From positions 2,485,967 to 2,549,966 of the forward strand of contig JALPQD010000027.1 in NCBI GenBank assembly GCA_023101885.1: a stretch of 64,000 nt of DNA, read 5' to 3'. Origin of the DNA: Typhlomys cinereus. Lineage: Eukaryota; Chordata; Mammalia; Rodentia; Platacanthomyidae. The notes under the pieces were generated by a model. That model made no database searches and was not told the DNA's origin. It worked only from the letters and a program-made list of their open reading frames with translations. The position numbers and the translations under genes were made by a program. Below, in pieces: positions 1-11,124 of this stretch; within the stretch, counting starts at the first letter, position 1, and every line of letters begins with the position of its first letter.

Positions 1-705
1 AGAATAATGAGAATTGGAAAAGAGAGTCATCACCATTTAGTTGAAGCTAAATGGTGTTAAGGAAGTTTACGGGACCCTAAAGGAACACAAATGCTAGATT
101 AATTTAACTGAGAAAGGGATCAATTCTGGTCAGCTGACCATGGAAAGTTTATGATCCTAGGCAAGGATAGAATGCAAACTTGTAGGAAGACAGACTTTGA
201 CAAACAAGTTAGGTACTTGCTGAATATACTAGATCATAATGAATGGATTTATGAAAAATTGAGCAGACTCTCTGGACCCCAATTAGAGTGGGGTCAGGAT
301 TGAATGCATTAAGTAGAGGGGAGTGTAAGATATATACCAAACAAGGATTTTCATAGGAAACTAAAACTACTGTAGTTTTTTTTTTTAGTATAAAGTGATT
401 TAAACAGAGGACTGGTAATTTAACAAAAAAGTTGCACAGTTAGAGAAATAAGTTCCAAGCTGGGCCTCTGGGGATGGCTGTGAAATGTTTCTCAAAACCC
501 AGAAGGTAGAAAATAGACACTCGAACTGCTAAGGAAAAAAAGAACTCATTTCAATATAACTTTGATCATCAGCAGAGGCAAACAAAACAGGTGTCTGGAC
601 ATATGAAATCTCCACATTACTTTTTTCTTTCAGTATTGCAGAATTGCATATAATTCATTAAATTAATTGAGATCAGGAAAACCTGGCACAAAGAATTCTT
701 TAATA
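1..705. other. Unrecognised AT-rich sequence
   Basis: No open frame, RNA gene or repeat family that I recognise. The composition is AT-rich and typical of rodent non-coding DNA. Confidence 0.5.
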
Positions 706-859
706 TTCTCTCTCTCTCTCTCTCTTTCTGTCTACAGACAACATACATCCATAGCACACACACATATACTCATTCATACTACACATACACCACCACCACA
801 CATACCAACACCATATACACACATACCATACAAAATAACAAAATACCACACATGTGTAC

Positions 860-897
<38 letters not shown>
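706..897. repeat. (CT)n / CA-rich / (CA)n microsatellite block
   Basis: A (CT)n run at about 706-726 is followed by imperfect CA/CCA-rich sequence and then by a pure (CA)n run at about 860-897. Open frames here on both strands (rich in Thr/His or Cys/Val) are translations of the repeat, not genes. Confidence 0.9.
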
Positions 898-898
<1 letters not shown>

Positions 899-911
899 CG
901 ACCCACATATG

Positions 912-2005
912 CACACATTAGAATGGAGACACATAGAAACACATTAAAGAGAGAAGGTTATGGAGTTTGATAGGGTCAATCCACAGCTCATCCCTCATGA
1001 ATTCACTGATGATGTGCTGGTTCATGTAGTGTTAAGGGATGGTTGAATAAAGGTGACCTCGAAGAAAATATCCTATCTATGGTGTGTCTGAAATAATGTG
1101 GTCCTTTCAAACAACAAAAGATTCTAGCAGACTTCACAGAAGATCTTGCTCTCCAGGTTACTGTGAAATCATATATTCTCTTTAAAGTAGGTCATCAATG
1201 TGTTTTTAAAAATCCTTTAGAAGTTGATCTTATACCACAGCAACACTTTAATTCACATGTCAAGGTGACACTAACAGTTCAGCTTACCTTCTGAGTTGTT
1301 TTCCACCAAAAGAAAGGAGAGGAAGAGTATCAAAAAAAAAAAAATCTCAACAGTCGCTTGATAGAGTTCCCCCCAAAGTAAAACAATTAAATATTCAATG
1401 TGATCGCCATGATTTTAAAATATAAATAAAGGAATACTGTCCATGAGTATTACTTTTCTAAAAATAGCACACACAGTTGGTTGATTACCAATAATCCATT
1501 CATCCAGGTTATGTATAGCCATAGCCAGTCTACTGCCTACATTCCAGCCTACATTTTGCTTTTTGAAGTCCTTCCATTTGGAAGTGAGAGTCAGGATTCT
1601 TGCCAATAACAACCACCTCCAATGTTTTCAATATTGCTACCATCACCCTGGCAACACAGAAGACAGGACATAAATAGTTGCTCTGCCAAACATATCTACT
1701 GTCTTGAGATGCTTGAGAGAGGGAGCGTTGTCAAGGAAAGTTTAGACAAAAGTTAAAAGTAAATTTTCAGTTATCAACGGCAAGATATTCTAAAGAGTTA
1801 TCTTTTGTTTATTTAAAGAATTATGTGGACATGGAAATGGAATATAAACTTCACAAAGGTTGAAAGAAATCATTGTCTCTTTTTCCCAAGAGCAACAGAT
1901 TATATAAATGAGTAAAATTAGCCATTGCAGAATATGTGTTTCTCAAATCAAAGTCTAGAGTTTGATATTATTTGCACCATTCCTTAGTAGCATTAAAATG
2001 TATAA
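912..2005. other. Unrecognised non-coding sequence
   Basis: AT-rich sequence with a short poly(A) run near 1,331-1,343. No recognisable gene or repeat. A minus-strand open stretch at 1,415-1,612 has no features suggesting real coding. Confidence 0.45.
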
Positions 2006-2007
2006 AA

Positions 2008-2215
2008 TCAAGGCAGGAATATAGTTCAGTTGACAGAGCAGTCCTCTAACATGTATTACACTTTGGTTCCCCTCACTAGCACTATCTAAATCAGGAATGG
2101 GTATATAATACCAGCAGTGGGATGGCAGTAGACAGATCAGAGGCTCAAGGCTGTCCTTGGCTATATAGTGACTTTGAGTGAGGGCAACTTGAGCTCTATG
2201 AGATGCTTAGTTTTA
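2008..2215 (+). repeat. tRNA/7SL chimeric SINE (B4/ID-like), diverged
   Basis: A tRNA-like start (a degenerate 'tagttcagttgacagagc' A-box region and a TTTGGTTCCCC B-box-like stretch) is followed by a 7SL/B1-like half containing 'ggctcaaggctgtccttggctatatagtga'-type sequence. This order is typical of rodent tRNA-B1 composite SINEs. The copy is diverged, so family and ends are approximate. Confidence 0.55.
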
Positions 2216-2238
2216 AAAAAATAATTCTCTTTTTTAGT

Positions 2239-2474
2239 GGCTGGAGAGATGGCTAAGGGGTTAAGACTGCCTCACAAACAGAAGGACTTAAGTTCAACCC
2301 CAGGTCCCACTTAAAAATGCCAGGCACAAACAGCTGCTTGTATGTCAGGCCCAAGGACCCTGGTAGCCAGAGAAATTCCAAAAGGAAGCAAAAGGAGATC
2401 CAATCCAGGATGATTCCCCAAGTCATCCTTGGTCCTCTACAGAGACACATAGTACCCTCTGATCCACCCCCCAT
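2239..2474 (+). repeat. B2-like SINE (dominant family of the window)
   Basis: Starts with a tRNA-derived head (GGCTGGAGAGATGGCTAAGG, RNA polymerase III A-box region) and a B-box-like AGTTCAACCCC. The body ends near 'ccctctgatcc' and runs into an (AT)n tail. The same body recurs at 18,437, 37,949, 45,601 and 50,472 on + and at 37,318 and 62,987 on -. The downstream ~100 bp is also shared with the copy at 45,601 (see findings). Confidence 0.8.
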
Positions 2475-2475
2475 A

Positions 2476-2524
<49 letters not shown>
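2475..2524. repeat. (AT)n microsatellite, SINE tail
   Basis: About 50 bp of nearly pure alternating AT directly after the SINE body. It is most likely an expanded SINE tail. Confidence 0.9.
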
Positions 2525-2528
<4 letters not shown>

Positions 2529-2622
2529 CCTCTGTTAATCAAAATTACAATGGAATAAAAAAAACAATGCTTCACTCCGAGGAAAATAATTTAAACTCTA
2601 ATATCCCGAGAGTTTTTAAAAT
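2522..2622 (+). repeat. Shared ~100-bp segment, copy 1
   Basis: This stretch aligns over about 95-100 bp, with scattered mismatches and small indels, to 45,877-45,978. Both lie directly 3' of a different B2-like SINE copy. I do not recognise the segment as a named family. It could be SINE-linked 3' flank, part of a longer repeat, or an older repeat that received both SINEs. Confidence 0.7.
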
Positions 2623-2848
2623 ATATATAAAGGCTATCTAAATTAAAACAATGATAAAATCTAAATCACCACTCACATCAGCAGTATTGCAAACATGTCA
2701 GAAGTTATAGAAAAAATACAGAGGTGTACAACGGAGCAGAACTAAGCAGAGGATCTGAAAGCACCCAAGGAAACATGTGAAATGGAAAAGCACAACGCGG
2801 CTGAAGGATGAACCCATTAAAAGTGGTGGGAGTATCCAGTAGAAGTTA

Positions 2849-2865
2849 GAAATAATAATAATAAC

Positions 2866-2896
<31 letters not shown>
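2849..2896. repeat. (AAT)n microsatellite
   Basis: An AAT trinucleotide run with one AAC interruption. Confidence 0.92.
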
Positions 2897-2898
<2 letters not shown>

Positions 2899-3234
2899 GA
2901 CAGCGACAACGGACCCAGAGATAAGGCCAGCTAGGAAATTAAATCAAAGAATAACAAATATGCCTACCTCTGCAGAAGAAGGGAAGTGTACAGCTTCCAA
3001 GATTGAGAATCAGCAAAGACTTTACACATGAGCAGCAAGTGCAAGAGAAAGACAGCGTGAGTTTCCTCGACTGCAGTATTCTCCATGATCCGACTCTTTT
3101 GGGGAAATGGACACAGACGCCATCGTAAAGATTTCCAAACTTCCTCTCCATGTCCTCAAAGTCTTAGGTCTCAGCTTCAGGAATGTTAAATTAACTCCAT
3201 GTTTTTGTTTTTGTTTTTTTTTAACACGAAGTCA

Positions 3235-3330
3235 TATGCCCACCAGATGGCGCCAAAAAACTATAGCCGGGACCGGAAGAGACCGGTTGAGATCCGGTGC
3301 CCCAGAGCTGGAGAGAGGGAATCCATATAA
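3235..3330. promoter_or_regulatory. CpG-bearing cluster with CTCF-, E2F- and ETS-like motifs
   Basis: CCACCAGATGGCGCC at 3,240-3,254 matches the CTCF core CCASYAGRKGGCRS. GGCGCCAAAA at 3,249-3,258 is an E2F-type site on the other strand. ACCGGAAG at 3,272-3,279 matches the ETS core. Five CpGs fall within about 50 bp in an otherwise CpG-poor window, and 'accgg'/'tccgg' recurs. Occupancy and function are inference. Confidence 0.4.
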
Positions 3331-3499
3331 CAGGTCTTCCTTGTGGGGGGTCTTACTATCATTCTCCATGATGGGAAGAACCCCTGTTCTGTGCAATTGT
3401 AACTTAAGTTACTTTTTCTCTGGTAATCAGAGGACATTTTTGTAACTGGAATGAATTTTTCTCTTTGCCTTGGCAGATACTACATTTTAAAATATAATA

Positions 3500-3526
3500 A
3501 AAAAGAAAGAAAGAAAGAAAGAAAAA
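3500..3526. repeat. (AAAG)n microsatellite
   Basis: A short run of GAAA/AAAG repeats upstream of a B1-like monomer. Confidence 0.85.
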
Positions 3527-3529
3527 GGT

Positions 3530-3662
3530 GGCAGGCATCCTTAAAACAAGCCTACCGAAGCACACCTGTGATCTCAGAATGGAGAAGCTAAGGGAAGAGG
3601 ATCCAGAGCTCATGGCAGCCTGAGCCACATAGAAGAACCCGCCTTCAGAAAAGCAAGGAAGA
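3530..3662 (+). repeat. B1-like (7SL-derived) SINE monomer
   Basis: The order 'acacctgtgatctcag', 'gaagctaagg', 'gaggatc', 'gagctcatggcagcctgagccacatag' follows a 7SL/B1 monomer on the + strand. The copy is diverged and truncated at its start. Confidence 0.7.
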
Positions 3663-3878
3663 GCCACTTTTTAATAGAAAAGTCTAATAAAAGCCACTTG
3701 ACTTTTCAACCTCATGATTCAAATAGGTTCCTGACCATAGCTTAGGTGATCTTTTTGCTCTCACATTCTGTTCAATTTCCTAATTTTTAAATTTAAAAAA
3801 AAAAAAAAAAGAAAAACTTTATTTCACTCCCAGAGATAAAAATGGTCAACTCACTATATTAATTCTAACAGTACTTAC
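3663..3878. other. Non-coding sequence with poly(A) run
   Basis: Unrecognised sequence with a poly(A) run near 3,797-3,811. Confidence 0.4.
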
Positions 3879-4049
3879 CCCCATCCGCATTCAGCCTTAG
3901 GTTGATTTGCTAAGCAGTACCCACATTCCCAGTGTTCATTATGTGCAGCTTCTCCAAAGGATGCTAGACTGCGATTAACATTGTAATGAGCTCTGGGACA
4001 TCCAACCTTCTCCTTGGAGCTATTAGGAAACTGTTTCTTGGGAGTTTGC
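3879..4049 (-). other. Candidate internal exon (unproven)
   Basis: On the minus strand a pyrimidine-rich stretch ending in TTATGCAG precedes a 171-bp open segment, which is followed by GTAAGTAC, a near-ideal splice donor. Read in the open frame, the segment has one leading base, 56 sense codons and two trailing bases, so its phase is symmetric. The peptide includes HWECGYC and, further on, AECGW, a Cys spacing loosely like a zinc finger but without a full motif. I do not recognise the protein. Matching splice sites plus an open frame can occur by chance, and a non-coding RNA exon is equally possible. Confidence 0.25.
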
Positions 4050-4079
4050 CTGCATAAGACAAACACTTCCACAGATAAA

Positions 4080-5699
4080 TCACCCTTCTTTTTTCTCTCC
4101 TCATTTCAAGAGGAAGAACCACCCAAGTCTGGGGGATCCACCATGGTTAAGCTATATCATCCATATCTACCTTAGGACTTCAGTGCATCTGTGATTGCCT
4201 ACCCAACTCCATTGTTGTGATAGAACTCTACAATTTATTTTTCAAATATATTTTTCATATATTTCAATATGCTATTAAAACGGATTCTAGAGGCACCAAA
4301 TGGAATGTAAAGTTACTATGTGTGTATTACACATTTGAGTCAAATGTTTACAAACTAATTTCTGAAATGCTGAGTCTGAAATGTTCTCGAAGAAAAATAA
4401 CTCAGAAACATTCCTTTGTGAAAACAAGAAATTTGCCATCTATAAAGAACTTGCTAGAAACTACAGGTAATTAGGGAAGAAAGAGGTGCTCGAAGTTATT
4501 GTTTGCTCATAGCTTCTCATGTTTGCCTATTAAAGCAGCAATTTTATAACTCATTTCCACATACCTTACAGACATCTGGGAGTCAGTTTTCTGGTGTTGA
4601 AATAATGCCCCTGATGATTTTGTCCATTGCTTTCTTCTGCCTTAGATTGATTCATTTCGGTCTTTTGGAAGCTGCATTAGAGAGATGAGATTTTTATCAT
4701 CAGAATAATGTTCTAACACCATTGAAATTAAGCAGACCTCACTTTGAATTCAAGCTCCCTGTCTTTAGATAAAATTACTCAATCTATTATTTAAATTCCT
4801 TATGCATTCATTTCCTTTTTTTTCAGAGAGAGTAGCTGCTACCTGGTCTGGTCTGTGCTAATGGAGGAGATGGAGGAAGTCCATCCATACCTGCAAGCTG
4901 TCAGGAGTGCTGGTTACTGTTACTATTTTGCTACCTCATAGGTCCCAGCAATGGACAAGCAATTGTTCACTAGGGAAACTGGGCTGTAGGTATAAATTCG
5001 GAGCTTTGGGTGCTTTCTACCTGTTTGAAGTTGTGAGAATGCATGAGAGCATCAGGAAGACTAGGTAGGAAGAGATTGAAGATTCAGTGTAGATTATTTA
5101 GGCAAAGCCAAAAAAGAGGTTTGCAAGGGAGTAATAAGAAAGGTATGAAAAAAATTTTCTAAAAGTCTGAAGAAGCCATTTGAAGACATGGGAAGAACTG
5201 CAATGAATGCCAATCAGGTTACATGGTGGAGAGACAGCCAATGGATTGTGCAACATGGAAGGCATTCACTACTTTCCCACTGTTCCACAAGCATTTTTAT
5301 TCTTTCCTACTTTTCTTTATATTCAAATATCTTCTTGCTATCAGTAATAACTGCTATTTATTTCAGTGAGAAAACAAAAAAAATTAGAAGGTGAATTATA
5401 TAATCCCATATATAATCCCATCTGTGTTTCTCTCTCTCTCTCTCTGCTTTTTGTCTCTTCCTTCTCTCTTTCTTCCTCCACTACTCTTCTCCACAAAGCC
5501 TTTCTATGACTTTATTTGTGTATGGACATCTATTTATGCAAGACTTTTTGGTTTGAAGATCATTGATTCAACAGTATTTCCATCATATTCACTTTTTTCC
5601 CATGTGATTATTCTCATCACTATTTAACTTACTGTAAAAAAATATAAAAAATGAAAAACACTAAAAGTATTCTTTCTGAAGGATGCACAAATATTTGTT
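4080..5699. other. Unrecognised non-coding sequence
   Basis: AT-rich, without repeats that I can name apart from a short (CT)n run near 5,431-5,446. Open frames at 4,217-4,474 and 5,188-5,394 show no domain or splice context. Confidence 0.45.
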
Positions 5700-5832
5700 T
5701 TGTAGTTTTGTTTGTTATTTGGAATGGAACTCACTTCGTGGCCTATATTGACCTTGAAATCACAGCAATTCTCCGAGCTCAGCCTGTTGCGTTCTGGAAT
5801 TAGAGGTGTGAGCCAATACCTCAGACTCTAGA
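5700..5832 (-). repeat. B1-like (7SL-derived) SINE monomer
   Basis: Reverse-strand B1 signature: 'gagctcagcctgttgcgttctggaattagaggtgtgagcca' is the complement of the B1 start (cf. GGCTCACACCTCTAATTCC). A T-rich stretch at the left is its poly(A) tail. Confidence 0.75.
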
Positions 5833-6619
5833 GTAGCTATAGTGATAGAGTGACAATTGCCATTGTTCACATACTTTCATATACTTTCTGGTTTCCAATT
5901 ATTCTACTGGTTAGCATCAGAATCTATTGCATTGGACTTTTTTAAAATATGAAGAGTCACTGTCTTAACTGTAATTATGGTTAAGGTGTCTGTTCGTATC
6001 TGTGTATAACTACAGAGCCTTGGTTTCAAGTCATGAACACGATCTGATGACAAAGGTCAGTTCTACTAGTCTAGCATAGAATAAATCTATACTTTCCAGT
6101 GAGGTTAAAGCTACTACATAGGACCGTGACCTTAGTATATCATGTCTTTCCCAGAGTCATTGTGCCCTGCAGTGGACTGATGATCTCTGTCTTGTGATTC
6201 CTTCAAGTTTATCTCTCTAACATTGTATCAAGTGCAAAGCCTTTATTTTTGTCCAAGGTACTACACTGGTCTGGGTAGCAGAGTTTAAAGCAGCAAATAG
6301 CACTTACTTTCTCTCCCCCAAAAATTTAAATTTCTATAAAGATGTCAACATACAAGACTCATAGCAAGGACACTTGTGAAGGGATGGCTAGCCCGCTTTG
6401 GGAAGATGGGGATATCTAGTCTAAAGAATACTTGTTCCATCTATGAGAGTCTGGGATGTTGCAGAGAGAAGACACAATGGAAAAGGGAAACCAGAGTCCA
6501 TTGTCATGGAAATAAAATCATTTAATGTAATTCTTAGCATCATTATTAGAAGCAGAAAGGAAAAGTAGAGGTCTAAATTTGGGGTGTTGGGCGGGGAAGG
6601 GAGTAAAGTTCACAAAAGA
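5833..6619. other. Unrecognised non-coding sequence
   Basis: No gene, RNA or repeat recognised. Confidence 0.45.
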
Positions 6620-7300
6620 GATTTGACTCAGTAGTCACAGAAATCCCCGAGACGGTTTTCCACAATGTCTTTGTCATCCCATGTAGAGTATTGATACGCA
6701 GAAGTCACATCATCCACACTTTGTTAGCTGAGAGTATGGGAGGTCGAAGGGGATAGTTAAATCAAAATCAGCAATCCTGAATGTGCTGCCTGAATAAAAA
6801 AATCTTTCAAAACCTTCTGCTGATGAGCGTTCCAGAATAAAAGCATCTAAGTTGTAAGAGCATTTCTGTCCATTTCTGGCAAATGCTTGAGCTAAAACTG
6901 GCTCATCTTGAAATGTGAAAGAAATGAGTCCATAACCACAATATTTAATCCACATAATGTCGAACAATCAAGCCCTTCATTGAATTGAGGGATTGTTTTG
7001 GCATCCACAGCTCACCTCATCGACAACTCCACAAAGAATTGATTTTGAACCAAAGGTACTTTAGGCGATTTGTGAAATTGTGATCCACATTCAGTGCAGT
7101 AAGATGCCAGAACATGATGCGCTGAGAAGCCAGTATTTCAGAGCTCCAACAAGGGACATGGCCAGCCTTGGCAGCAGGAGCAGCAGGCTGCTGGCCCACA
7201 GTGTCCCACACTTTTGTGCCCTATGCCCCTTCATACTGCTCTGGCTTCTACTCCCTTTCTTCCCATCCAAACTCATCTTCCCCGGACAGGATCTCATTGT
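6620..7300 (-). other. Minus-strand stretch with overlapping open frames; possible decayed pseudogene
   Basis: Several minus-strand open frames follow one another: about 7,017-7,211, 6,710-6,967 (opened by TTG, not ATG), and a short frame from about 6,717 down to a stop near 6,632. The last includes the residues STWDDKDIVENRL. Joining them needs frame changes and in-frame stops, and I recognise no family. A GATGAG|GTGAGC donor-like site lies near 7,014. The stretch could be an old processed pseudogene, a transposase remnant or chance. Confidence 0.2.
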
Positions 7301-7384
7301 CAGTCAATTACATCTTAATCCAAATTCAGAGCAAAGAGCTTTCTTGCAGAATTATGTGCATTTTAATATTGTCTTCTCTTAAGA

Positions 7385-7480
7385 TCTCAGAAGGTGGGAC
7401 ATGCTTGGAAGTCTGAGGCAGCAGGATAGCAATTCCAAGACCAGCTTCTGATTAGACACAAATGTATAATAAACAAAAGC
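7385..7480 (+). repeat. B1-like SINE fragment
   Basis: 'gtctgaggcagcaggatagcaattccaagaccagc' follows the middle of a B1/7SL monomer. Both ends are lost. Confidence 0.55.
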
Positions 7481-8164
7481 AACCAACCAACCAAAACAAC
7501 AAGGATGAAGGAAGTGTAACATAATTATTCATCAGCCAGGTTGATGTCTCTTGTTAGCCTTTCTCACCTCCATTTGCCTCTTTCTGATCACAAGCATCCT
7601 TCTCTTTCTTTTACAGATAATGTTGCCCCATTCTGTCTATGGGATTATGGAGCATTAACTCTAGCTCTATCTACCAAAGTAAGCATGTGGATTTGATCAA
7701 ATTGATTTGAATGCAGACTTTTCCTCACCTTGGTGATAAATGTTTCTTAGGTAAAGGTGAGGCTGTGTTGTCAGGGAAGAAGAGGCATGTTGAGACACAC
7801 TGGGCAGACAAGCCAGAGCCAAAGGAGCTGCGCTTTGAACAACACCTGGGAGAAGAAATGGTTCTCTTTTCTTACCTGCCTGGTGGAATATATGCAACCT
7901 AACTGGTTGAAGCCACGCAAGAGGACCTACTTACCTGGGAGGAAAAGGAGGACCATGTGAAGATAAAGTAAGGTCAAGAAAAAGCAGTTAGAAAGAGGAG
8001 ACTGTAAAGTCTAATTTGAACCACTACCATTGTTATTTATATGTATGAAAATTTTTGATATCATTTCTATCATTTGCAGCTAAGTGAAACATCAAATATT
8101 CCAGCATTATCTAGATATCTGATTGGATCATTGGATTAAACAAATGTTAAAACTTTATAAAGAT
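7481..8164. other. Unrecognised non-coding sequence
   Basis: Contains a short (CAAC/AAAC)n-like stretch near 7,480-7,500. Overlapping open frames at 7,697-7,960 on both strands have no recognisable domain. Confidence 0.4.
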
Positions 8165-8436
8165 TTTTAAAATTTTTTATTTATTATTTATTCAATTGTG
8201 TGTGTGTGTGTGTGTGTGTGTGTATAGAACCATGGAGGAACTCAGGAACCACCATGAACGCCTCCACCTCCTCCTTGTTTACTCTGTCCCGGGATTCACA
8301 GGCTCCGCCCTACCAGGAACAGAAGTGCAGGCCGCCCCTGCTTCTGCCCGGCGCCTATCCGTGGGGTCTAGGATCTGAACTCAGGACCTTCTGCCTGCAA
8401 GGCAGAGGCTTAACCCCTGAGCCACCTCTCCAGCTC
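8165..8436 (-). repeat. B2-like SINE, young subfamily, full length
   Basis: Minus-strand copy. Its head is at the right end (GAGCCACCTCTCCAGC, complement of GCTGGAGAGGTGGCTC) and its AT/GT-rich tail with (GT)n at 8,197-8,223 is at the left. The flanks form a long imperfect target duplication (8,141-8,164 against 8,437-8,458, differing by a 2-base indel). Body sequence is nearly the same as at 31,741 and 40,603. Confidence 0.9.
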
Positions 8437-8458
8437 CAAATGTTAAAACTTTAAAGAT

Positions 8459-9061
8459 GTTTCTACTGCAGTGATAATTCTCAGGGCTTCAAGCTGCTAT
8501 ACCAATTCCCTCCCTACTCTAAAATGTCTTCCCTTTTGCCCTAAAGCCTGATGATTTATTTTTCATATTTACTTAGGAGACTTCTAGTATTAAAACTGAT
8601 TTACAGACATTCATTTAGTTCAACAAGCCTGTGCAGTAGTTTCTGCTTTCATTCTTGTTTTGTAGGTAAGTTAACTTTGCCACAGCCACACAGCTGGGAA
8701 GGAGGACAAGAAGAGGAAGACACCAGGTATCCATCACTGAGGGGTAATCTCAGTGGGTTTTGTTCATTCCTGGCTCACAAAAGCACTCAGGTTCCAGGCA
8801 ACATGAACCTGTGGAACTACCTGGTCTCACAGAGTTCTGTATTCTCTACTCATTTATTTGTCCTGGGGCCAAAGTATTTTTACATCTTTATAGATGATGC
8901 AAATGCATTAAGCATAATGGAAAACAGCATGTATTCACACAAAAAGTCAGCAAAGATCTGGATCCTCATCTGGGTATCTAGAAATCAAATCACTCCAAAG
9001 TCCCCAGAACTTTTGAATTGTTCACTAGAAAGCCATGTGTACGTCAGAGATTTTTTTTTAT
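8459..9061. other. Unrecognised sequence with a chance open frame
   Basis: A + strand open frame of 170 codons at 8,551-9,063 is the longest in this part. It has no recognisable domain, no clear initiation context and no splice support, and ends in T-rich DNA. I do not call it a gene. Confidence 0.4.
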
Positions 9062-9066
9062 AAAAA

Positions 9067-9096
9067 AGTACAAACAAACAAACAAACAAACAAAGA
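9067..9096. repeat. (CAAA)n microsatellite
   Basis: Repeated ACAA units. Confidence 0.85.
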
Positions 9097-9099
9097 AAA

Positions 9100-11034
9100 A
9101 GCAATGTATTTAAGGAATAGATGTTATTTGCTCCTGAATCCATGAATCCTATGAGAAATGAATGGCAGCATAAGCAAAGGTGTTTAAATTTAAATAAGTA
9201 CAAATGACCCAGTTTTAGCTCCTTATTAAATTAAGGGAGAAATAAAAAAATTATCCATTACTCCTAGTTGGCCCAGATAAACTTAATAATGGTAAATTCT
9301 ATTCATTTACATCTTGTCTGTCTCTAAGGAGTATGAGCTATTTCAAGTAAGATTCTTTCCTTTGTGTCTAGAGTCTAAAATGAAGAAAGAAATATTGTCT
9401 AACCTCTCATTTTACCTCCTCCTCTCTTATTCCCACGTTGACTGAGACTTGTTGAGCTGACAGACCCATTATCCTTTGTGAGACACTGGTGGACAAAAGA
9501 TGAGGTAAAGATCTGAAGATGCCTCTGAAAACCCCCACTTGGTGCTTTAGTAGCCTTCACATCTCAGGCTCACCAGAGAGCAAACTTTGGTACTCTTTAG
9601 TCCATTTTAACTTCTAGAACTTCTGTGTTGTCACTCCAGCCAAGTGGGAGCTCTGTATGCACATGCAACAGAAAAGAAATAGAGAAGCTTGCTAGATAAC
9701 TATGCTCTGCTTCCCTTGGAGGAAATGAAAAGCCAGTTTTCCTGATGTATCAAACTATAATTTTAAAATGTTTTTAAATAAGAATTTTCATCTGTGATCA
9801 GCAAATTTATTCACATTTTTGATAACTATAATTCTAGTGTCTAAATGTTTACATTTATTTTCATTGCATCTTATGTTTTATTTGCCTACCTGTATTTTTG
9901 TTGCATTGATAAAAACAAGAACTTTTCTCTAAGTAAAATACACAAATTTGAGTGGCTCCTTGCTAAAAGTTCAGTGTGATCTAAAAATACTCTCTCATCC
10001 TTATAAGTCATTTTGTCTTTTTTTAAAATAAATGCTTTATAACACCTAAAACGATAAGTTGTTAAGGTAGTAAATACAGGAAATTAAATCTTTTCACAGT
10101 TCCATTACTTAAAGTTAATGAAAAGATGGAAGGTTACTAATGATTTTTTTTAATTTCATAGAGATAATCAGGGAAGATAAAGTAATATTTATTCCACTTA
10201 ATTAGCAAAAAATGGGGAATTAATACTTGAGATTTATATCCCATCATGAGCATCAACTGAGTTGTTTTCCTGAGAATAAAGTGACTAAATGTTCATTGGC
10301 ATTTCAATTTGTGAAAACTTGTGAAAAGGAATGTATTAATACATGCCTTCAATTAAGCTAAAAGCACAAAAACTGGTGAAGATAACACAGCATCTTTTTG
10401 AAACAGTACCAGACTCTGAATAAATTCCTTGATGGATTGTTGAGACTTTCCTTGTCCGTGAATTTTTATTTTCCACATGTGATGAGGGAGAATTGAGGAA
10501 CTGGTGCTGTTCATTGATTCTCTGATTTGCACAGCGGGAGGCACATTCAACAATCAGATTGCCTTCTAAGAACTAGTTTCTCTATTCAAAAATGACTCTT
10601 TGCTCAGACTTCTATAAAGAAATAAAGACACTCAGTTTCACTGTCTCCCTTTGCTTCAACAATTTCTAGTCTTTTGACTAAGTAACCCAATAACCCATCC
10701 ACTTCTCTCATATCCTGTTCTGGCTCATGGATTAATATCACATATGTGATTATAAATATAAAGCATGTTCATAGTTTTGAAAATACAACAATAAAGTGGG
10801 ACATTAGTCTGCCTGGAATTTACTTACTGTGTGTGTCAGCCATTTTTAAATTATTTGGGAAGCACATGAGCAGAAAAGCTGGCCTCTCCCATGAAGTTCC
10901 ATCACCATTATGGAGTTTGACATATACAGCGTTGTGCTGAGTGGCTGAAGTGCAAGGATAGGTGACTCACTTTCATTACAGTCTATTCTCCTATAGGCCT
11001 AGAAGGTTCTTCTCAAATTAGGATCTCCTGGAGA
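9100..11034. other. Unrecognised AT-rich sequence
   Basis: About 1.9 kb without recognisable repeats or genes. Confidence 0.45.
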
Positions 11035-11035
11035 G

Positions 11036-11109
11036 GGGTAGTGTGGGGAGATGGCTCAGTGGTAATTGCAAGCAAAAAGACCCGACTTCAGATCCCCAGA
11101 TACCAAATA
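11036..11109 (+). repeat. SINE, 5' part (split by an L1)
   Basis: Head 'gtgtggggagatggctcagtgg' with B-box-like 'acttcagatcccc'. The body is interrupted at 11,110-11,124 by an L1 3' end and resumes at 11,658. Confidence 0.75.
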
Positions 11110-11124
11110 AAAATACCAAGCTGA

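Noticed and set aside
8551..9063. 170-codon + strand open frame
   Set aside because: No domain, signal, splice or initiation support. Codon content looks like random AT-rich DNA.
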